Positions 26,615 through 36,033 of a stretch of 64,000 nucleotides of DNA are shown piece by piece (the first letter of the stretch is position 1; every line of letters starts with the position of its first letter). The notes beneath the pieces are model-generated. The model saw only the letters and a list, made by a program, of their open reading frames with translations. It was not told the origin of the DNA and did not search any database. The DNA comes from SAR86 cluster bacterium AG-447-A08 (GTDB lineage Bacteria > Pseudomonadota > Gammaproteobacteria > Magnimaribacterales > Magnimaribacteraceae). The stretch spans positions 62,001 through 126,000 of the forward strand of contig QCQA01000002.1 in NCBI GenBank assembly GCA_003212335.1, given 5' to 3'. Position numbers and translations under genes: made by a program.

Positions 26615-27406
26615 ATTAAAAAAATCAAGTGAATTCATATAGATAGCAGAAAAAACTAACTCATCACTTTCTTTTCTTAATCCTGCAATTTTCCTTGCAA
26701 TATGTCCAAGGAACTTTGGTTCATTTCTAGTCGAGTTATCAACGCCCATATCGCGAGGAAGCAAGTAAGGAGCATCAGTTTCTATCATCAACTTTTCCAA
26801 TGGAATCAAAGGAATCAGCTCTTCTAAATGTTTGCCTCTCCTTTCATCACATATCCATCCTGTAATTCCAATATAAAAACCCATATCTATATACTTAATT
26901 AAGGAATCTTTATTTCCTGTAAAACAATGCACAACACTCTTTGGCATTTCATCAATGTACAAAGAAGTGATTTCTACAAATTTTTCATGAGCATCTCTTT
27001 CATGAAGGAATAATGGAATTTTAGTCTCAATTGAAAGTTCTAAATGTGCTTCAAAGCTTAATTGCTGTTCTTCTGGTGAAGAAAAGTTTCTGTAAAAGTC
27101 CAAGCCTGTTTCACCGATAGATTTTACTTCTTCATTTTCAAGGAGAGATTTAATTTCAGAAAAAAGACCTGGTGTATATTCTTTAGCATTATGAGGATGA
27201 ATTCCAGCGCTAGAAATACACATACCTGGATTATTTAGAGCAATCTCATAAGCAGAAATGCTATCTTCCAAGCAACTTCCGGTTACTGACATTCGTTTAA
27301 CTCCAGATTCAGAAGCAGCTCGCAGAACTTCTTCTAAATCTTGATCAAATGATTTATGAGTAAGGTTCGCTCCAATATCAAAAAATTGTTCTTGAATAAG
27401 TGGCAT
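26609..27406 (-). CDS. tatD: TatD family DNase / metal-dependent hydrolase
   Basis: A 265-residue TIM-barrel hydrolase very close in pattern to E. coli TatD: FDIGANLTHKSF at the start, AGIHPHNA (about 67-74), GETGLDFYRNFS, HERDAHE, VVHCFTG, GITGWICDERRG and ETDAPYLLPRD. These motifs supply the two-metal site. TatD is a 3'-5' exonuclease on single-stranded DNA and RNA, linked to DNA repair and RNA turnover. It is the only leftward gene between two CoA-transferase family genes, which suggests an insertion into, or rearrangement of, a lipid-CoA cluster. Confidence 0.93.
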   Translation of the reverse strand: MPLIQEQFFDIGANLTHKSFDQDLEEVLRAASESGVKRMSVTGSCLEDSISAYEIALNNPGMCISSAGIHPHNAKEYTPGLFSEIKSLLENEEVKSIGETGLDFYRNFSSPEEQQLSFEAHLELSIETKIPLFLHERDAHEKFVEITSLYIDEMPKSVVHCFTGNKDSLIKYIDMGFYIGITGWICDERRGKHLEELIPLIPLEKLMIETDAPYLLPRDMGVDNSTRNEPKFLGHIARKIAGLRKESDELVFSAIYMNSLDFFNL

Positions 27407-27449
27407 GATGATGTCTATTATAAAACACTAATTTTCTTAGGGGGGAGTT

Positions 27450-28661
27450 ATGAGCGGACCATTCAAAGGAGTAAGAGTTTTAGAGCTTACTTCAACAGTG
27501 TCAGGACCATTTGCTGGAATGATGCTTGCAGATCAAGGTGCTGAAGTGATTAAAGTAGAGCCACCAGGTATCGGTGATCTTGCAAGATTTATGGGTACTA
27601 CAAAAGACGGTATGGGAGCCATGTTCTCTACTCTCAATAGAAATAAAAAATGTATCTGCCTTGATTTTAAAAATGAAGAAGATCTATCAGTTCTTAAAGA
27701 GCTTGTTAAAACATCAGATGTTCTTATTGAAAACTATAGACCTGGCATAGTAAACAAACTAGGAATAGATTATGAAACACTCTCAAAAATAAAAACTGAT
27801 CTCATATATTGCTCTATATCAGGCTATGGTCAGTCAGGACCATACAAAGAAAAAAAAGTATATGATCCTTTAATTCAAGGTACTGTAGGAATACCGCATG
27901 CACAGAGCGAAAAATTTCCTGAACTTATTCGAACAATTATTTACGATAAAGTAACTGGCTTAACCAGTGCTCAAGCTATATCAGCCGCTCTTTATCAGAA
28001 AGCCAACGGTGAAGGTGGCCAATACCTTCCAATTTCTATGCTCGAATCAGCTCTTTATTATAATTGGCCAGACATAATGATGAATCACACCTTTGAAGAA
28101 GGGGGAATTAATTTAGGAGAACTTGCAGACTTATTTGAAGTATACGAGACAAAAGATGGTGGAGTTGTTTTGATAATTATTGCAAATGATGAAGTGTTTA
28201 CAAAATTTTGTAGTGTTTTTGATCTAAACCTATATCAAGACGAGAAATACAATAATCTTGTTTCCAGAATTATTAATAAGGAAGAGCTCACTAAAGAAAT
28301 TAATAAAGTAACAAGTAAAATATCTAGTAGGGAATTAGAACAAATGATGGACAACGAGGGAATTTCAGCTTCAATTTGTAATGAGCTGAATGAAGTCCAT
28401 CTAGATCCACAAGTAATTGACCAGAATTCTATAGTGGAAATAGAGCACCCCGATTTAGGTATCATGAGAATGTCTAAGCCACCTGCAAACTTAAAAGGTC
28501 AGGAAATTTTTCCAAGATCTCTGGCTCCTATTCTCGGATTTGATAATAGGGAAGTCCTCAGTGCCATTGAAATTGATAATGATACAATTGATAGAATGGA
28601 AGCGAGAGAGAAACAAAATCGAGAGATGTTAGCTAGCTTAATGCAAGCTGCGGAGGAATAG
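27450..28661 (+). CDS. CaiB/BaiF family CoA-transferase
   Basis: A 403-residue class III CoA-transferase. The N-terminus VLELTSTVSGPFAGMMLADQGAEVIKVE fits the family (shown here in part). FKNEEDLSVLKEL and SGYGQSGPY follow. The catalytic aspartate is probably D166 in IIYDKVTG, the position that forms the aspartyl-CoA anhydride in formyl-CoA transferase. It therefore belongs to the transferase side of the family, unlike the racemase at 25257. GGGGGGAG precedes the start. The substrates cannot be read from sequence. Confidence 0.88.
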   Translation: MSGPFKGVRVLELTSTVSGPFAGMMLADQGAEVIKVEPPGIGDLARFMGTTKDGMGAMFSTLNRNKKCICLDFKNEEDLSVLKELVKTSDVLIENYRPGIVNKLGIDYETLSKIKTDLIYCSISGYGQSGPYKEKKVYDPLIQGTVGIPHAQSEKFPELIRTIIYDKVTGLTSAQAISAALYQKANGEGGQYLPISMLESALYYNWPDIMMNHTFEEGGINLGELADLFEVYETKDGGVVLIIIANDEVFTKFCSVFDLNLYQDEKYNNLVSRIINKEELTKEINKVTSKISSRELEQMMDNEGISASICNELNEVHLDPQVIDQNSIVEIEHPDLGIMRMSKPPANLKGQEIFPRSLAPILGFDNREVLSAIEIDNDTIDRMEAREKQNREMLASLMQAAEE

Positions 28662-28664
28662 AAA

Positions 28665-29117
28665 ATGTTAATAAATTCTTTTAATTTATTTATAAGTATT
28701 GTCTTAGCTACTTGCCTAGTCATATTGCAAGAGACCATGAGTAATATATTTTGGCTCATTTCAGTGGATATGCCAGTTTCTTTAGGCATCTTTCTAAATA
28801 CTTATTTCAATAACTTATATGCAATGAATTTATCTGGGGCTATACCTTTAATAGCCTTAATAGCTATAGGTTTTTTAATTGCCTATTTTGTTACTAAAAT
28901 AATTTTAATTTGGGTCAAAGTTTCAAAATCTTACGCTTATGCGTTTGCAGGCGCTGCTGCTATTTTAGCTATTGTGCTTCTGATGCCGTTTGCATTTTAC
29001 AATCTTGATATTTTAGCAGGCGGTAGGAGTGTTTTGGGTAAGACTATTTTGACTTTCTTTGGTCTGCTTAGCGGTTATTATTTTGGAAAAAAACTTGAAA
29101 AACAGGAGATGGCATGA
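28665..29117 (+). CDS. Unknown four-helix membrane protein
   Basis: A 150-residue protein with four predicted membrane helices (about 3-24, 51-78, 86-108 and 115-142) and a short charged C-terminus ending KKLEKQEMA. No family was recognised. It starts three bases after the CoA-transferase stop and overlaps the sugar dehydrogenase start by four bases (ATGA), so it is very probably expressed with both. Confidence 0.7.
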   Translation: MLINSFNLFISIVLATCLVILQETMSNIFWLISVDMPVSLGIFLNTYFNNLYAMNLSGAIPLIALIAIGFLIAYFVTKIILIWVKVSKSYAYAFAGAAAILAIVLLMPFAFYNLDILAGGRSVLGKTILTFFGLLSGYYFGKKLEKQEMA

Positions 29118-30205
29118 TCAGGAAAATCTATATATTTTTGCTAGCATTTATTTCATTATTTATACATTCAAAAGAACAGAATTATAGCTATGAAACAATA
29201 GCCGAAAACCTAAGCCACCCCTGGGGTATAGCTGTAATAGATGAAAATGATCTTTTATTTACAGAACTCTCAGGTCAACTGAGACTAGTAGAAGACGGCC
29301 TATTAAAACCAGAACCAATTAAAGGTGTACCTGAAGTGCTTTTTGCAGGTCAAGGTGGTCTCTCAGGGATAATCTTAGATCCTGACTTCAATTTAAATAA
29401 AAAAATATATATAGCTTTTTCTTCGCCTGACAAAGGTAAGAGTACAAATACACTTGAGGTCATTAGTGCAAAATTATCTGCCGATTCTTTAGAAGAAGTT
29501 AAAACTATTTTTAAAGCTTCTCCTTCTAGAAGAACGGCTGCTCATTATGGAGCCAGAATGGCTTTTTTAGATGATGGAACTCTACTCGTAACTTCAGGTG
29601 ATGGATTCAATTACAGGGAAAGGGCTCAATATCTTGATAATCATTACGGAAAAATTATCAGGATTAATACAGATGGCAGTATTCCTGACGACAACCCCTT
29701 TCTAAATAAAGAAAATGCTAAACCAGAAATTTGGTCATACGGACATAGAAATCTTCAAGGCATAACTGTTATTAATGGCATTGTTTACGAAAACGAACAT
29801 GGACCTATGGGAGGAGACGAATTGAATATTGCTGAGCCATCAAAGAACTATGGATGGCCTGCAATAACATATGGGAAAGATTATAGTGGAGCAACTATTT
29901 CACCTTTCACCGAAAAAGAAGGAATGGAGCAACCTATAAAGTACTGGGTCCCCTCAATTGCGCCATCTGGAATGGCTTTCTATGATGGTAATTTATTTCC
30001 GGAATGGAAAGGCAGCCTTTTGGTTTCAGCACTTGTACCGGGAGATGTAAGACGTCTAACATTAAATGGATCTAAAGTGACCGAAGAGGAAATTTTATTT
30101 TCAGATTTGGGCAGAATAAGGGATGTAGCAACTACACCCGATGGAACTATTATCTTGGCAACAGATGGGCCAAATGGAAAATTAATTAGAGTAGTAACTA
30201 AATAA
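29114..30205 (+). CDS. PQQ-dependent aldose sugar dehydrogenase (YliI/Asd type)
   Basis: A 363-residue six-bladed beta-propeller with an N-terminal signal peptide (about 1-19), so it acts in the periplasm. SHPWGIAVIDENDLLFTE begins blade 1, the catalytic base is probably H144 in AAHYGARMAF, and SGDGFNYRERAQ, GHRNLQG and YGWPAITYG are family phrases. Such enzymes oxidise aldoses to lactones with PQQ. The usual HxGGRL has become HYGARM here. No PQQ synthesis genes are in view. It is translationally coupled to the membrane protein before it and ends ten bases before the next small membrane protein. Confidence 0.88.
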   Translation: MIRKIYIFLLAFISLFIHSKEQNYSYETIAENLSHPWGIAVIDENDLLFTELSGQLRLVEDGLLKPEPIKGVPEVLFAGQGGLSGIILDPDFNLNKKIYIAFSSPDKGKSTNTLEVISAKLSADSLEEVKTIFKASPSRRTAAHYGARMAFLDDGTLLVTSGDGFNYRERAQYLDNHYGKIIRINTDGSIPDDNPFLNKENAKPEIWSYGHRNLQGITVINGIVYENEHGPMGGDELNIAEPSKNYGWPAITYGKDYSGATISPFTEKEGMEQPIKYWVPSIAPSGMAFYDGNLFPEWKGSLLVSALVPGDVRRLTLNGSKVTEEEILFSDLGRIRDVATTPDGTIILATDGPNGKLIRVVTK

Positions 30206-30215
30206 GGAGAAAATT

Positions 30216-30587
30216 ATGTGGGCAAGAGTTATATCTGGAATCATTGGGGCATTTATGCTTTTACAGGCCTTTACCTGGTTAATAGATCCATCTTCTGCTG
30301 CAGCCGGTTTGTCTATGTCATTGTTAGAAGGTGAAGGTGGAAATACTCAGATAGGAGATTTTACTTCATTCTTCTTTACAGCAGGCTTAATGGCAATTAT
30401 CGGAGCTTATAGGAGTGAACACGTTTGGCTATATACAACAATATCTTTACTGGGTTCTGCAGCTGTATTTAGAATTTCTGCTGGATTATTTCATGGCACA
30501 GATTTTTTAACCTCGGCTATAGCATTTGAGATCGTAGCTTCAATTCTTCTATTAATTAGTGCAAATAAATTAAAATCTGAAGCTTAA
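30216..30587 (+). CDS. Small four-helix membrane protein, DUF4345-like
   Basis: A 123-residue protein with about four hydrophobic helices and the motif WLIDPSSAA in the first loop, reminiscent of DUF4345 proteins. AAGGAG precedes the ATG by six bases. It lies between the sugar dehydrogenase and an acyl-CoA thioesterase in the same direction. Function is unknown and the family assignment is tentative. Confidence 0.6.
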   Translation: MWARVISGIIGAFMLLQAFTWLIDPSSAAAGLSMSLLEGEGGNTQIGDFTSFFFTAGLMAIIGAYRSEHVWLYTTISLLGSAAVFRISAGLFHGTDFLTSAIAFEIVASILLLISANKLKSEA

Positions 30588-30595
30588 ATTTTTTT

Positions 30596-31411
30596 ATGAC
30601 TGAAGAAATTGGTTATGCAAAATTTCTGAAAGATACTGCTGTAAATCAATTAAAAGATAATATTTATTCTGGACATTTATCTGACTCTTGGAGTATTGAA
30701 GGAGCAGTAAATGGAGGTTATTCAATGTCTATTGCTGCAAGAGCTTTATCTGATTATTTATCTCATAAAGATCCTCTTTCAATTACAGGTCATTATTTAT
30801 CCGTTGCTGAACCGGGCCCGGTCGAATTACATATAGAAAAACTTAGCGAAGCAAGAAGTATATCTAATGCAACGGTAAAATTTATTCAGTCCGGTGAAGA
30901 AAGAATTAGATTCACTGCAAGTTTTACAGATTTTGATAAATCAAAAGGCGACACCCTTTATGAGAGGGAACCTTTAAAATTCCCATCAATCGAAAATTGC
31001 ATTAAGTTGCCTTCTTCAACATCATTAGTACCTACTTTTGAGGAACAAATAAACAGGTTATTTACTCCAGAGAGCAAGTGGTGGGATGAAGAAAGACCAA
31101 GAGAAAAAGCCCAACTCGACGCATATTACTCTTGGCCACAAGGTGACCCAGTAGATCTTTTTAGTTTGATTTTTTTCTCTGATAGCATGACACCACCTGT
31201 CTTTAACAGAATAGGCCCAAGAGGGTGGGTACCTTCAATAGAGTTAACAGTTCATTTAAGAGGAATTCCAGCACCTGGACCCGTTTTAATGAGAGGAAAA
31301 ACTGATTTTGTTATTGATGGATTTTTGGGTGAAGATGATGAAATCTGGGATTCCGAAGGAAATTTAGTTGCTGAATCTAGACAAATTGCAAAACTTAGGA
31401 TGCCTAAATAG
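30596..31411 (+). CDS. Acyl-CoA thioesterase-like double-hotdog protein
   Basis: A 271-residue protein with the layout of TesB-like thioesterases, two hotdog folds in tandem. GAVNGGYSMSIAARAL (about 36-51) is the nucleotide-facing helix of the first fold, and GPVELHIEKLSEARSISNATVKF its strand pair. GPRGWVPSIELTVHLRGIP (about 207-225) opens the second fold's core. These enzymes release CoA from acyl-CoA esters and have a catalytic aspartate in the second fold, here probably in the ELTVHLR region or nearby. No clear ribosome-binding site is seen. It ends the gene run that begins at 27450. Confidence 0.75.
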   Translation: MTEEIGYAKFLKDTAVNQLKDNIYSGHLSDSWSIEGAVNGGYSMSIAARALSDYLSHKDPLSITGHYLSVAEPGPVELHIEKLSEARSISNATVKFIQSGEERIRFTASFTDFDKSKGDTLYEREPLKFPSIENCIKLPSSTSLVPTFEEQINRLFTPESKWWDEERPREKAQLDAYYSWPQGDPVDLFSLIFFSDSMTPPVFNRIGPRGWVPSIELTVHLRGIPAPGPVLMRGKTDFVIDGFLGEDDEIWDSEGNLVAESRQIAKLRMPK

Positions 31412-31473
31412 TATCTATAGTGATTTTTTTAGTGTGTATGATAAAGTCACGCTACATTTAAAAAGGAAATATT

Positions 31474-32325
31474 ATGAAATTTAAAGGGACTGATTCTTAT
31501 ATCTCAACTGAAGACTTAAGCATGGCGGTAAATGCTGCTATTGAACTCGAAAAACCGCTCTTGATCAAAGGAGAGCCGGGTACAGGAAAAACCATGTTAG
31601 CTGAGCAGGTTGCTGAATCTTTGAATATGCCTTTAATTGAATGGCACATTAAGTCTACAACAAAAGCAAGGCAAGGACTCTATGAGTATGATGCTGTCAC
31701 TAGACTTAGAGATTCACAATTGGGTGATGAGAGAGTAAAAGATATTTCAAACTATATTCAAAAAGGAAAAATGTGGGAGGCATTCACTTCAGAAGAACGA
31801 GCAGTTTTACTCGTTGATGAAATAGATAAGGCTGATATCGAGTTTCCAAATGATCTTTTACAAGAAATTGATCGTATGGAATTTTATGTATATGAAACAA
31901 AAGAAACTATTAAAGCTGTTCAAAGACCTTTGGTTATCATTACAAGTAATAATGAGAAAGAACTTCCTGATGCCTTCCTAAGAAGGTGCTTTTTTCACTA
32001 TATAAATTTCCCTGATAGAGAGACCATGGAACAAATAGTAAAAGTTCATCATCCTAAAGTTAAGAAGAAATTAGTAAAAGAAGCCCTTGAAATATTCTTC
32101 GATATAAGGAAAGTTCCTGGAATGAAAAAGAAACCTTCCACTTCAGAACTAATAGACTGGTTAAAACTCCTTATGGCCGATGATATCCCTGATGAGATAT
32201 TTAAAAATAGAGATCCGTCAAAGGCCATTCCACCTCTTTATGGTGCTTTAGTTAAAAATGAACAGGATGTTCAGTTATTAGAAAGACTAGCTTTTATGGC
32301 TAGGAGAGAAGGCAACGCAAATTAA
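31474..32325 (+). CDS. MoxR-type AAA+ ATPase
   Basis: A 283-residue AAA+ chaperone with Walker A GEPGTGKT (33-40), Walker B VLLVDEID (111-118), sensor-1 region VIITSNNEKELPDAFLRR (about 152-169) and a C-terminal lid. MoxR ATPases work with a von Willebrand A partner to mature or insert metal cofactors into enzyme complexes. The partner gene is three bases downstream. AAAAAGGA precedes the start. The client is unknown; the carbon-monoxide-dehydrogenase CoxD/CoxE pair is the best-known analogue, but no such enzyme is encoded nearby. Confidence 0.92.
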   Translation: MKFKGTDSYISTEDLSMAVNAAIELEKPLLIKGEPGTGKTMLAEQVAESLNMPLIEWHIKSTTKARQGLYEYDAVTRLRDSQLGDERVKDISNYIQKGKMWEAFTSEERAVLLVDEIDKADIEFPNDLLQEIDRMEFYVYETKETIKAVQRPLVIITSNNEKELPDAFLRRCFFHYINFPDRETMEQIVKVHHPKVKKKLVKEALEIFFDIRKVPGMKKKPSTSELIDWLKLLMADDIPDEIFKNRDPSKAIPPLYGALVKNEQDVQLLERLAFMARREGNAN

Positions 32326-32328
32326 TCA

Positions 32329-33504
32329 ATGTTCATATCTCTTTTTAACACCCTTAGAGCAACAGGAGTGCCTTGCTCATTACGAGAATTACTCGACCTT
32401 ATTGCAGCTGTAGACAAACGATTAGCTTTTTCTGACATGGAGCAGTTCTATTTCTTGAGCAGAGCTATTCTTGTTAAAGATGAAAAACACTATGATAAAT
32501 TCGATAGAGCTTTTGATATTTACTTCAAGGGAATAGAAAGTTTGGATGACATTTTAGAAATGTTAATTCCAGATGAATGGTTAAAGGCTGAGTTTGAAAA
32601 ACATCTCACAGAGGAAGAGCTGAAAGAAATCAAAACTCTAGGCGGACTTGAAAAGCTTCTTGAAGCATTTAAGAAGAAACTTGAAGAGCAAGAAGAGAGA
32701 CATGAAGGCGGGAGCAAACAGATAGGAACCGGTGGAACATCCCCATTTGGTAATTCAGGTGAAAATCCAGAAGGAATAAGGGTTGGTGGTGAAGGAGGAA
32801 AAGGTAAAGCAGCAAAAGTATGGGAAGCCAGAGATTTTAAGAATCTCGATGATGACGTAGAACTCGGAACTAGAAATATGAAAGTTGCCTTGAGGAGACT
32901 TAGAAAGCTTATACGAGACAGCGCAAATGAAGAATTTGATTTAGACAATACAATTAGCTCCACAGCAAAGAAAGCTGGACTACTGGATGTAAAATTTAGA
33001 CCCGAAAAGAGAAATGCAGTTAAAGTTTTAGTGTTATTTGATGTCGGAGGATCTATGGATCCGCACATTAAAGTCTGTGAAGAGCTTTTCTCAGCTGCAA
33101 AAACCGAATTTAAAAACCTGGAGTACTTCTATTTTCATAATTTCATCTATGAAACTGTGTGGAAAGATAATAGAAGAAGACAAAATGAAAGAATTTATAC
33201 AGAAGATATCATCCATAAATATTCTTCAGATTATAAGATTATCTTCGTAGGAGACGCGACAATGGCTCCCTATGAGATTACTAATCCTGGCGGCTCAATT
33301 GAACATTGGAATGAAGAAGCTGGTGCGCTATGGATGAAAAGAATGGTTGGAATTTATGACAAACTTGTCTGGCTAAATCCAGTCCCTGAAGAGCATTGGG
33401 AATACAGTGCCTCAGTAGAACTTACTAGGAGTCTCGTAGAAGATAATATGTTTCCTTTAACCATAAGAGGTTTAGAGGAGAGCATGGCTTACCTAAGTAA
33501 GTAG
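32329..33504 (+). CDS. CoxE-like von Willebrand factor A protein
   Basis: A 391-residue partner of the MoxR ATPase. The N-terminal helical part (1-120) is followed by a glycine-rich linker (about 125-165), then a VWA domain from about 225. The MIDAS motif reads DVGGSM: G replaces the usual first serine of DxSxS. This form is common in this subfamily, so metal binding is probably kept. HNFIYETVWKDN and GDATMAPYEI lie in the VWA core. It is separated by three bases from both the ATPase and the ABC gene, so all may be one transcript. Confidence 0.9.
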   Translation: MFISLFNTLRATGVPCSLRELLDLIAAVDKRLAFSDMEQFYFLSRAILVKDEKHYDKFDRAFDIYFKGIESLDDILEMLIPDEWLKAEFEKHLTEEELKEIKTLGGLEKLLEAFKKKLEEQEERHEGGSKQIGTGGTSPFGNSGENPEGIRVGGEGGKGKAAKVWEARDFKNLDDDVELGTRNMKVALRRLRKLIRDSANEEFDLDNTISSTAKKAGLLDVKFRPEKRNAVKVLVLFDVGGSMDPHIKVCEELFSAAKTEFKNLEYFYFHNFIYETVWKDNRRRQNERIYTEDIIHKYSSDYKIIFVGDATMAPYEITNPGGSIEHWNEEAGALWMKRMVGIYDKLVWLNPVPEEHWEYSASVELTRSLVEDNMFPLTIRGLEESMAYLSK

Positions 33505-33507
33505 CTT

Positions 33508-34437
33508 ATGAAAGCTCTTTCAATTACTAATCTAAAAAAAGAATATACAGGAGGCCTGCAGGCGCTAAAGGGTATTGATTTAAATGTAGAAAAAGGCGAC
33601 TTTTTTGCATTACTTGGACCTAATGGAGCAGGTAAATCAACTACTATTGGAATCATCAGCTCCCTGGTAACAAAAACTTCTGGCGAAGTTAAGATTCTAG
33701 ATATAGATATTGACGAAAATCATTCTCTTGCAAAAAAGAAACTTGGCGTAGTTGGTCAAGAGGTTAATTTCAATCAGTTCGAAAAAGTTGGCGACATAAT
33801 AAGAAATCAAGCAGGTTACTATGGCTTAAGCTTCAAACAAGCTAGAGATAACGCAAAGTATTACATGCGTAAACTTGATATTTGGGATAAAAGAAATGAA
33901 CAAGCCAGAAAATTATCTGGTGGGATGAAAAGAAGAGTTATGGTAGCTAAAGCTTTAGTTAATAATCCTGATTTATTGATTTTAGATGAACCAACTGCCG
34001 GAGTGGATATTGAATTAAGAAGATCTTTATGGGACTTCTTAACAGAAATTAACGATCAAGGTACAACAATTATTCTGACAACTCATTATCTTGAGGAGGC
34101 TGAAAGATTGTGCAGAAATATAGCCATCATTGATTCAGGAGAGATAGTTGAAAACACAAGTATGCAAGAACTTCTTACTCGGCTAGAAGTAGAGACATTC
34201 GTTTTTGATTTAAGTACCCCTATAACTGATTTGCCAAAATCTCTTGATTTCGAGATGTTATTGGAAAACCCACAGAAATTAAAGGTAACTGTTGGAAAGG
34301 GACAAGGTTTAAATTCAGTATTTGAAATTTTATCTAATTCTGGAATACAAATATCTAGCATGAGAAATGAAACTGGTCGTTTAGAAGAGTTGTTCCTAGG
34401 CCTTGTAGACTCCACACTTACTAACGATCAAGAATGA
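33508..34437 (+). CDS. yadG: ABC transporter ATP-binding protein (YadG type)
   Basis: A 309-residue ATPase subunit: Walker A GPNGAGKST (37-45), Q-loop VGQEVNF, signature LSGGM (136-140), Walker B LLILDEP (156-162) and H-loop TTHYLEEAERLC. E. coli YadG has 308 residues and the same architecture, including a 90-residue C-terminal extension. It overlaps the permease gene by four bases (ATGA). The cargo of YadGH-type exporters is not established; it is predicted to be a hydrophobic compound. Confidence 0.9.
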   Translation: MKALSITNLKKEYTGGLQALKGIDLNVEKGDFFALLGPNGAGKSTTIGIISSLVTKTSGEVKILDIDIDENHSLAKKKLGVVGQEVNFNQFEKVGDIIRNQAGYYGLSFKQARDNAKYYMRKLDIWDKRNEQARKLSGGMKRRVMVAKALVNNPDLLILDEPTAGVDIELRRSLWDFLTEINDQGTTIILTTHYLEEAERLCRNIAIIDSGEIVENTSMQELLTRLEVETFVFDLSTPITDLPKSLDFEMLLENPQKLKVTVGKGQGLNSVFEILSNSGIQISSMRNETGRLEELFLGLVDSTLTNDQE

Positions 34438-35222
34438 CTCCTTTAGAACAATATAGAGCTTTGCTGACTATTCTATATAAAGAGATACATAGATTTATGA
34501 GAATTTGGACTCAAACCCTTATTCCTCCAGCTATCATGATCATGCTCTATTTCGTTATTTTTGGAACACTTATTGGCAAGAGAATAGGTCAAATGGGTGG
34601 TTTTGATTATATGCAGTTTATGATTCCTGGTTTAATAATGATGTCTGTAATCAGCAACTCCTATTCAAATGTTGTTTCATCATTCTTTGGACAGAAGTTT
34701 GCTAGAAGTATTGAAGAACTTTTAATAACACCATTACCCCATTATTTAATTCTATTAGGTTGGGTTCTTGGAGGAGTCGCAAGAGGTCTTTTGGTTGGAG
34801 CAATAGTCACATTCGTTTCATTGTGGTTTTATGATTTATCAGTAGATAATTGGACATTAAGTATATTTGTAGTTATTTCAACTTCGATTTTATTCTCTTT
34901 AGGTGGATTTCTAAATGCACTCTTTGCAGAATCATTTGACGATATATCAATAGTTCCTACATTCATCATGCAACCCTTAATCTACCTTGGTGGTGTTTTC
35001 TATTCAATACAACTACTCCCTTCTTTTTGGCAGACAGTATCTTTAGCCAATCCTATCCTTTATATGATTAATGCTTTTAGATACTCCATATTAGGTTCTT
35101 CTGACTTAGAGGCATTAGGATTCTCCATAAATTCCGCATTATTTATGATAATAGGATTCATAATTCTATTATCAACAACGTGTTTGTGGTTTTTACATAA
35201 GGGACGCGGTATCAGATCTTAA
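34434..35222 (+). CDS. yadH: ABC-2 type permease (YadH type)
   Basis: A 262-residue permease with six membrane helices and the ABC-2 signature around GFLNALFAESFDDISIVPTFI (written in part), followed by PLIYLGGVFYSIQLLP. The N-terminus RALLTILYKEIHRFMRIWTQT is the usual cytoplasmic amphipathic helix. It pairs with the ATPase that overlaps its start. The next gene, queF, begins after three bases. Confidence 0.9.
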   Translation: MTPLEQYRALLTILYKEIHRFMRIWTQTLIPPAIMIMLYFVIFGTLIGKRIGQMGGFDYMQFMIPGLIMMSVISNSYSNVVSSFFGQKFARSIEELLITPLPHYLILLGWVLGGVARGLLVGAIVTFVSLWFYDLSVDNWTLSIFVVISTSILFSLGGFLNALFAESFDDISIVPTFIMQPLIYLGGVFYSIQLLPSFWQTVSLANPILYMINAFRYSILGSSDLEALGFSINSALFMIIGFIILLSTTCLWFLHKGRGIRS

Positions 35223-35225
35223 GAA

Positions 35226-36026
35226 ATGAATAATAATTACCTTGGAAAGGATATAAATATACCCAAAGAATATGATCCTTCAATACTTAGTCCTCTGAGT
35301 AGACTGGAATCTAGATTAAAATCAGGTTTAGAGGAGTTTTCTGATTCTTATCATGGTCGGGATTATTGGACATCTTACGAAAACTCTTGGTTAAATGAAA
35401 AAGGCATTCCTCAAAATAAGATTCTCAATATTTCTTACGACTGCAATTCTAAATTTTTCGTAGAATCTAAATCTTTAAAACTATATTTATATTCTTTGAA
35501 TAATAAAGAATTTGATTCGATTGAATCTGTTCACGCTTTAATTAAAAAAGATTTAGACTTTGCTTTAAAGACAGATGTAGAGGTGGAGTTAAATGACATT
35601 CCTCGAGAGATTTTTGACAACTCTGTATCTATAGATTCAGTGTCTATAGAAAAGATTGATCATCATCCAAATTCACTAATTATAGAACCTGGTGAAGAAA
35701 AGAAAATTTCAGAAAATTTATCATGCAGTCTCTTTAGAAGTTTATGCCCTGTAACGGCACAACCCGACTGGGCAACAATATATATCTCTTACAGTGGTAA
35801 TGCTATCAATCATTCGGGGTTACTTAGATATCTTCTTTCCTATAGAAATCATCAAGGTTTTCACGAAGAGTGTGTAGAAAGAATTTTTGTCGACATCTTG
35901 AAAAGATGTAGGTTAGAAGAACTGTCCGTTAAAGCAAATTTCCTAAGAAGAGGGGGGATAGAAATAAATCCGATTAGAACTACCCCTGATTACAGTACAG
36001 ACTTATTTAGAGAAGTAAGGCAATAG
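35226..36026 (+). CDS. queF: NADPH-dependent 7-cyano-7-deazaguanine reductase
   Basis: A 266-residue bimodular (E. coli type) QueF, which reduces preQ0 to preQ1 in queuosine synthesis. The NADPH motif ESKSLKLYLYSLN lies at 80-92. The catalytic cysteine is C174 in CPVTAQPDWA, with D181. HSGLLRYLLSYRNHQGFHEEC (196-216) holds the substrate-binding residues. Length is slightly below the E. coli enzyme (282). It follows the ABC permease by three bases and is eight bases before slyX. Confidence 0.95.
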   Translation: MNNNYLGKDINIPKEYDPSILSPLSRLESRLKSGLEEFSDSYHGRDYWTSYENSWLNEKGIPQNKILNISYDCNSKFFVESKSLKLYLYSLNNKEFDSIESVHALIKKDLDFALKTDVEVELNDIPREIFDNSVSIDSVSIEKIDHHPNSLIIEPGEEKKISENLSCSLFRSLCPVTAQPDWATIYISYSGNAINHSGLLRYLLSYRNHQGFHEECVERIFVDILKRCRLEELSVKANFLRRGGIEINPIRTTPDYSTDLFREVRQ

Positions 36027-36033
36027 CAATAAT

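Noticed and set aside
32520-33068. A 182-codon leftward ORF opposite the CoxE-like gene
   Set aside because: Serine- and proline-rich translation typical of the complement of a lysine/glutamate-rich gene; the + strand frame has a clear VWA domain.
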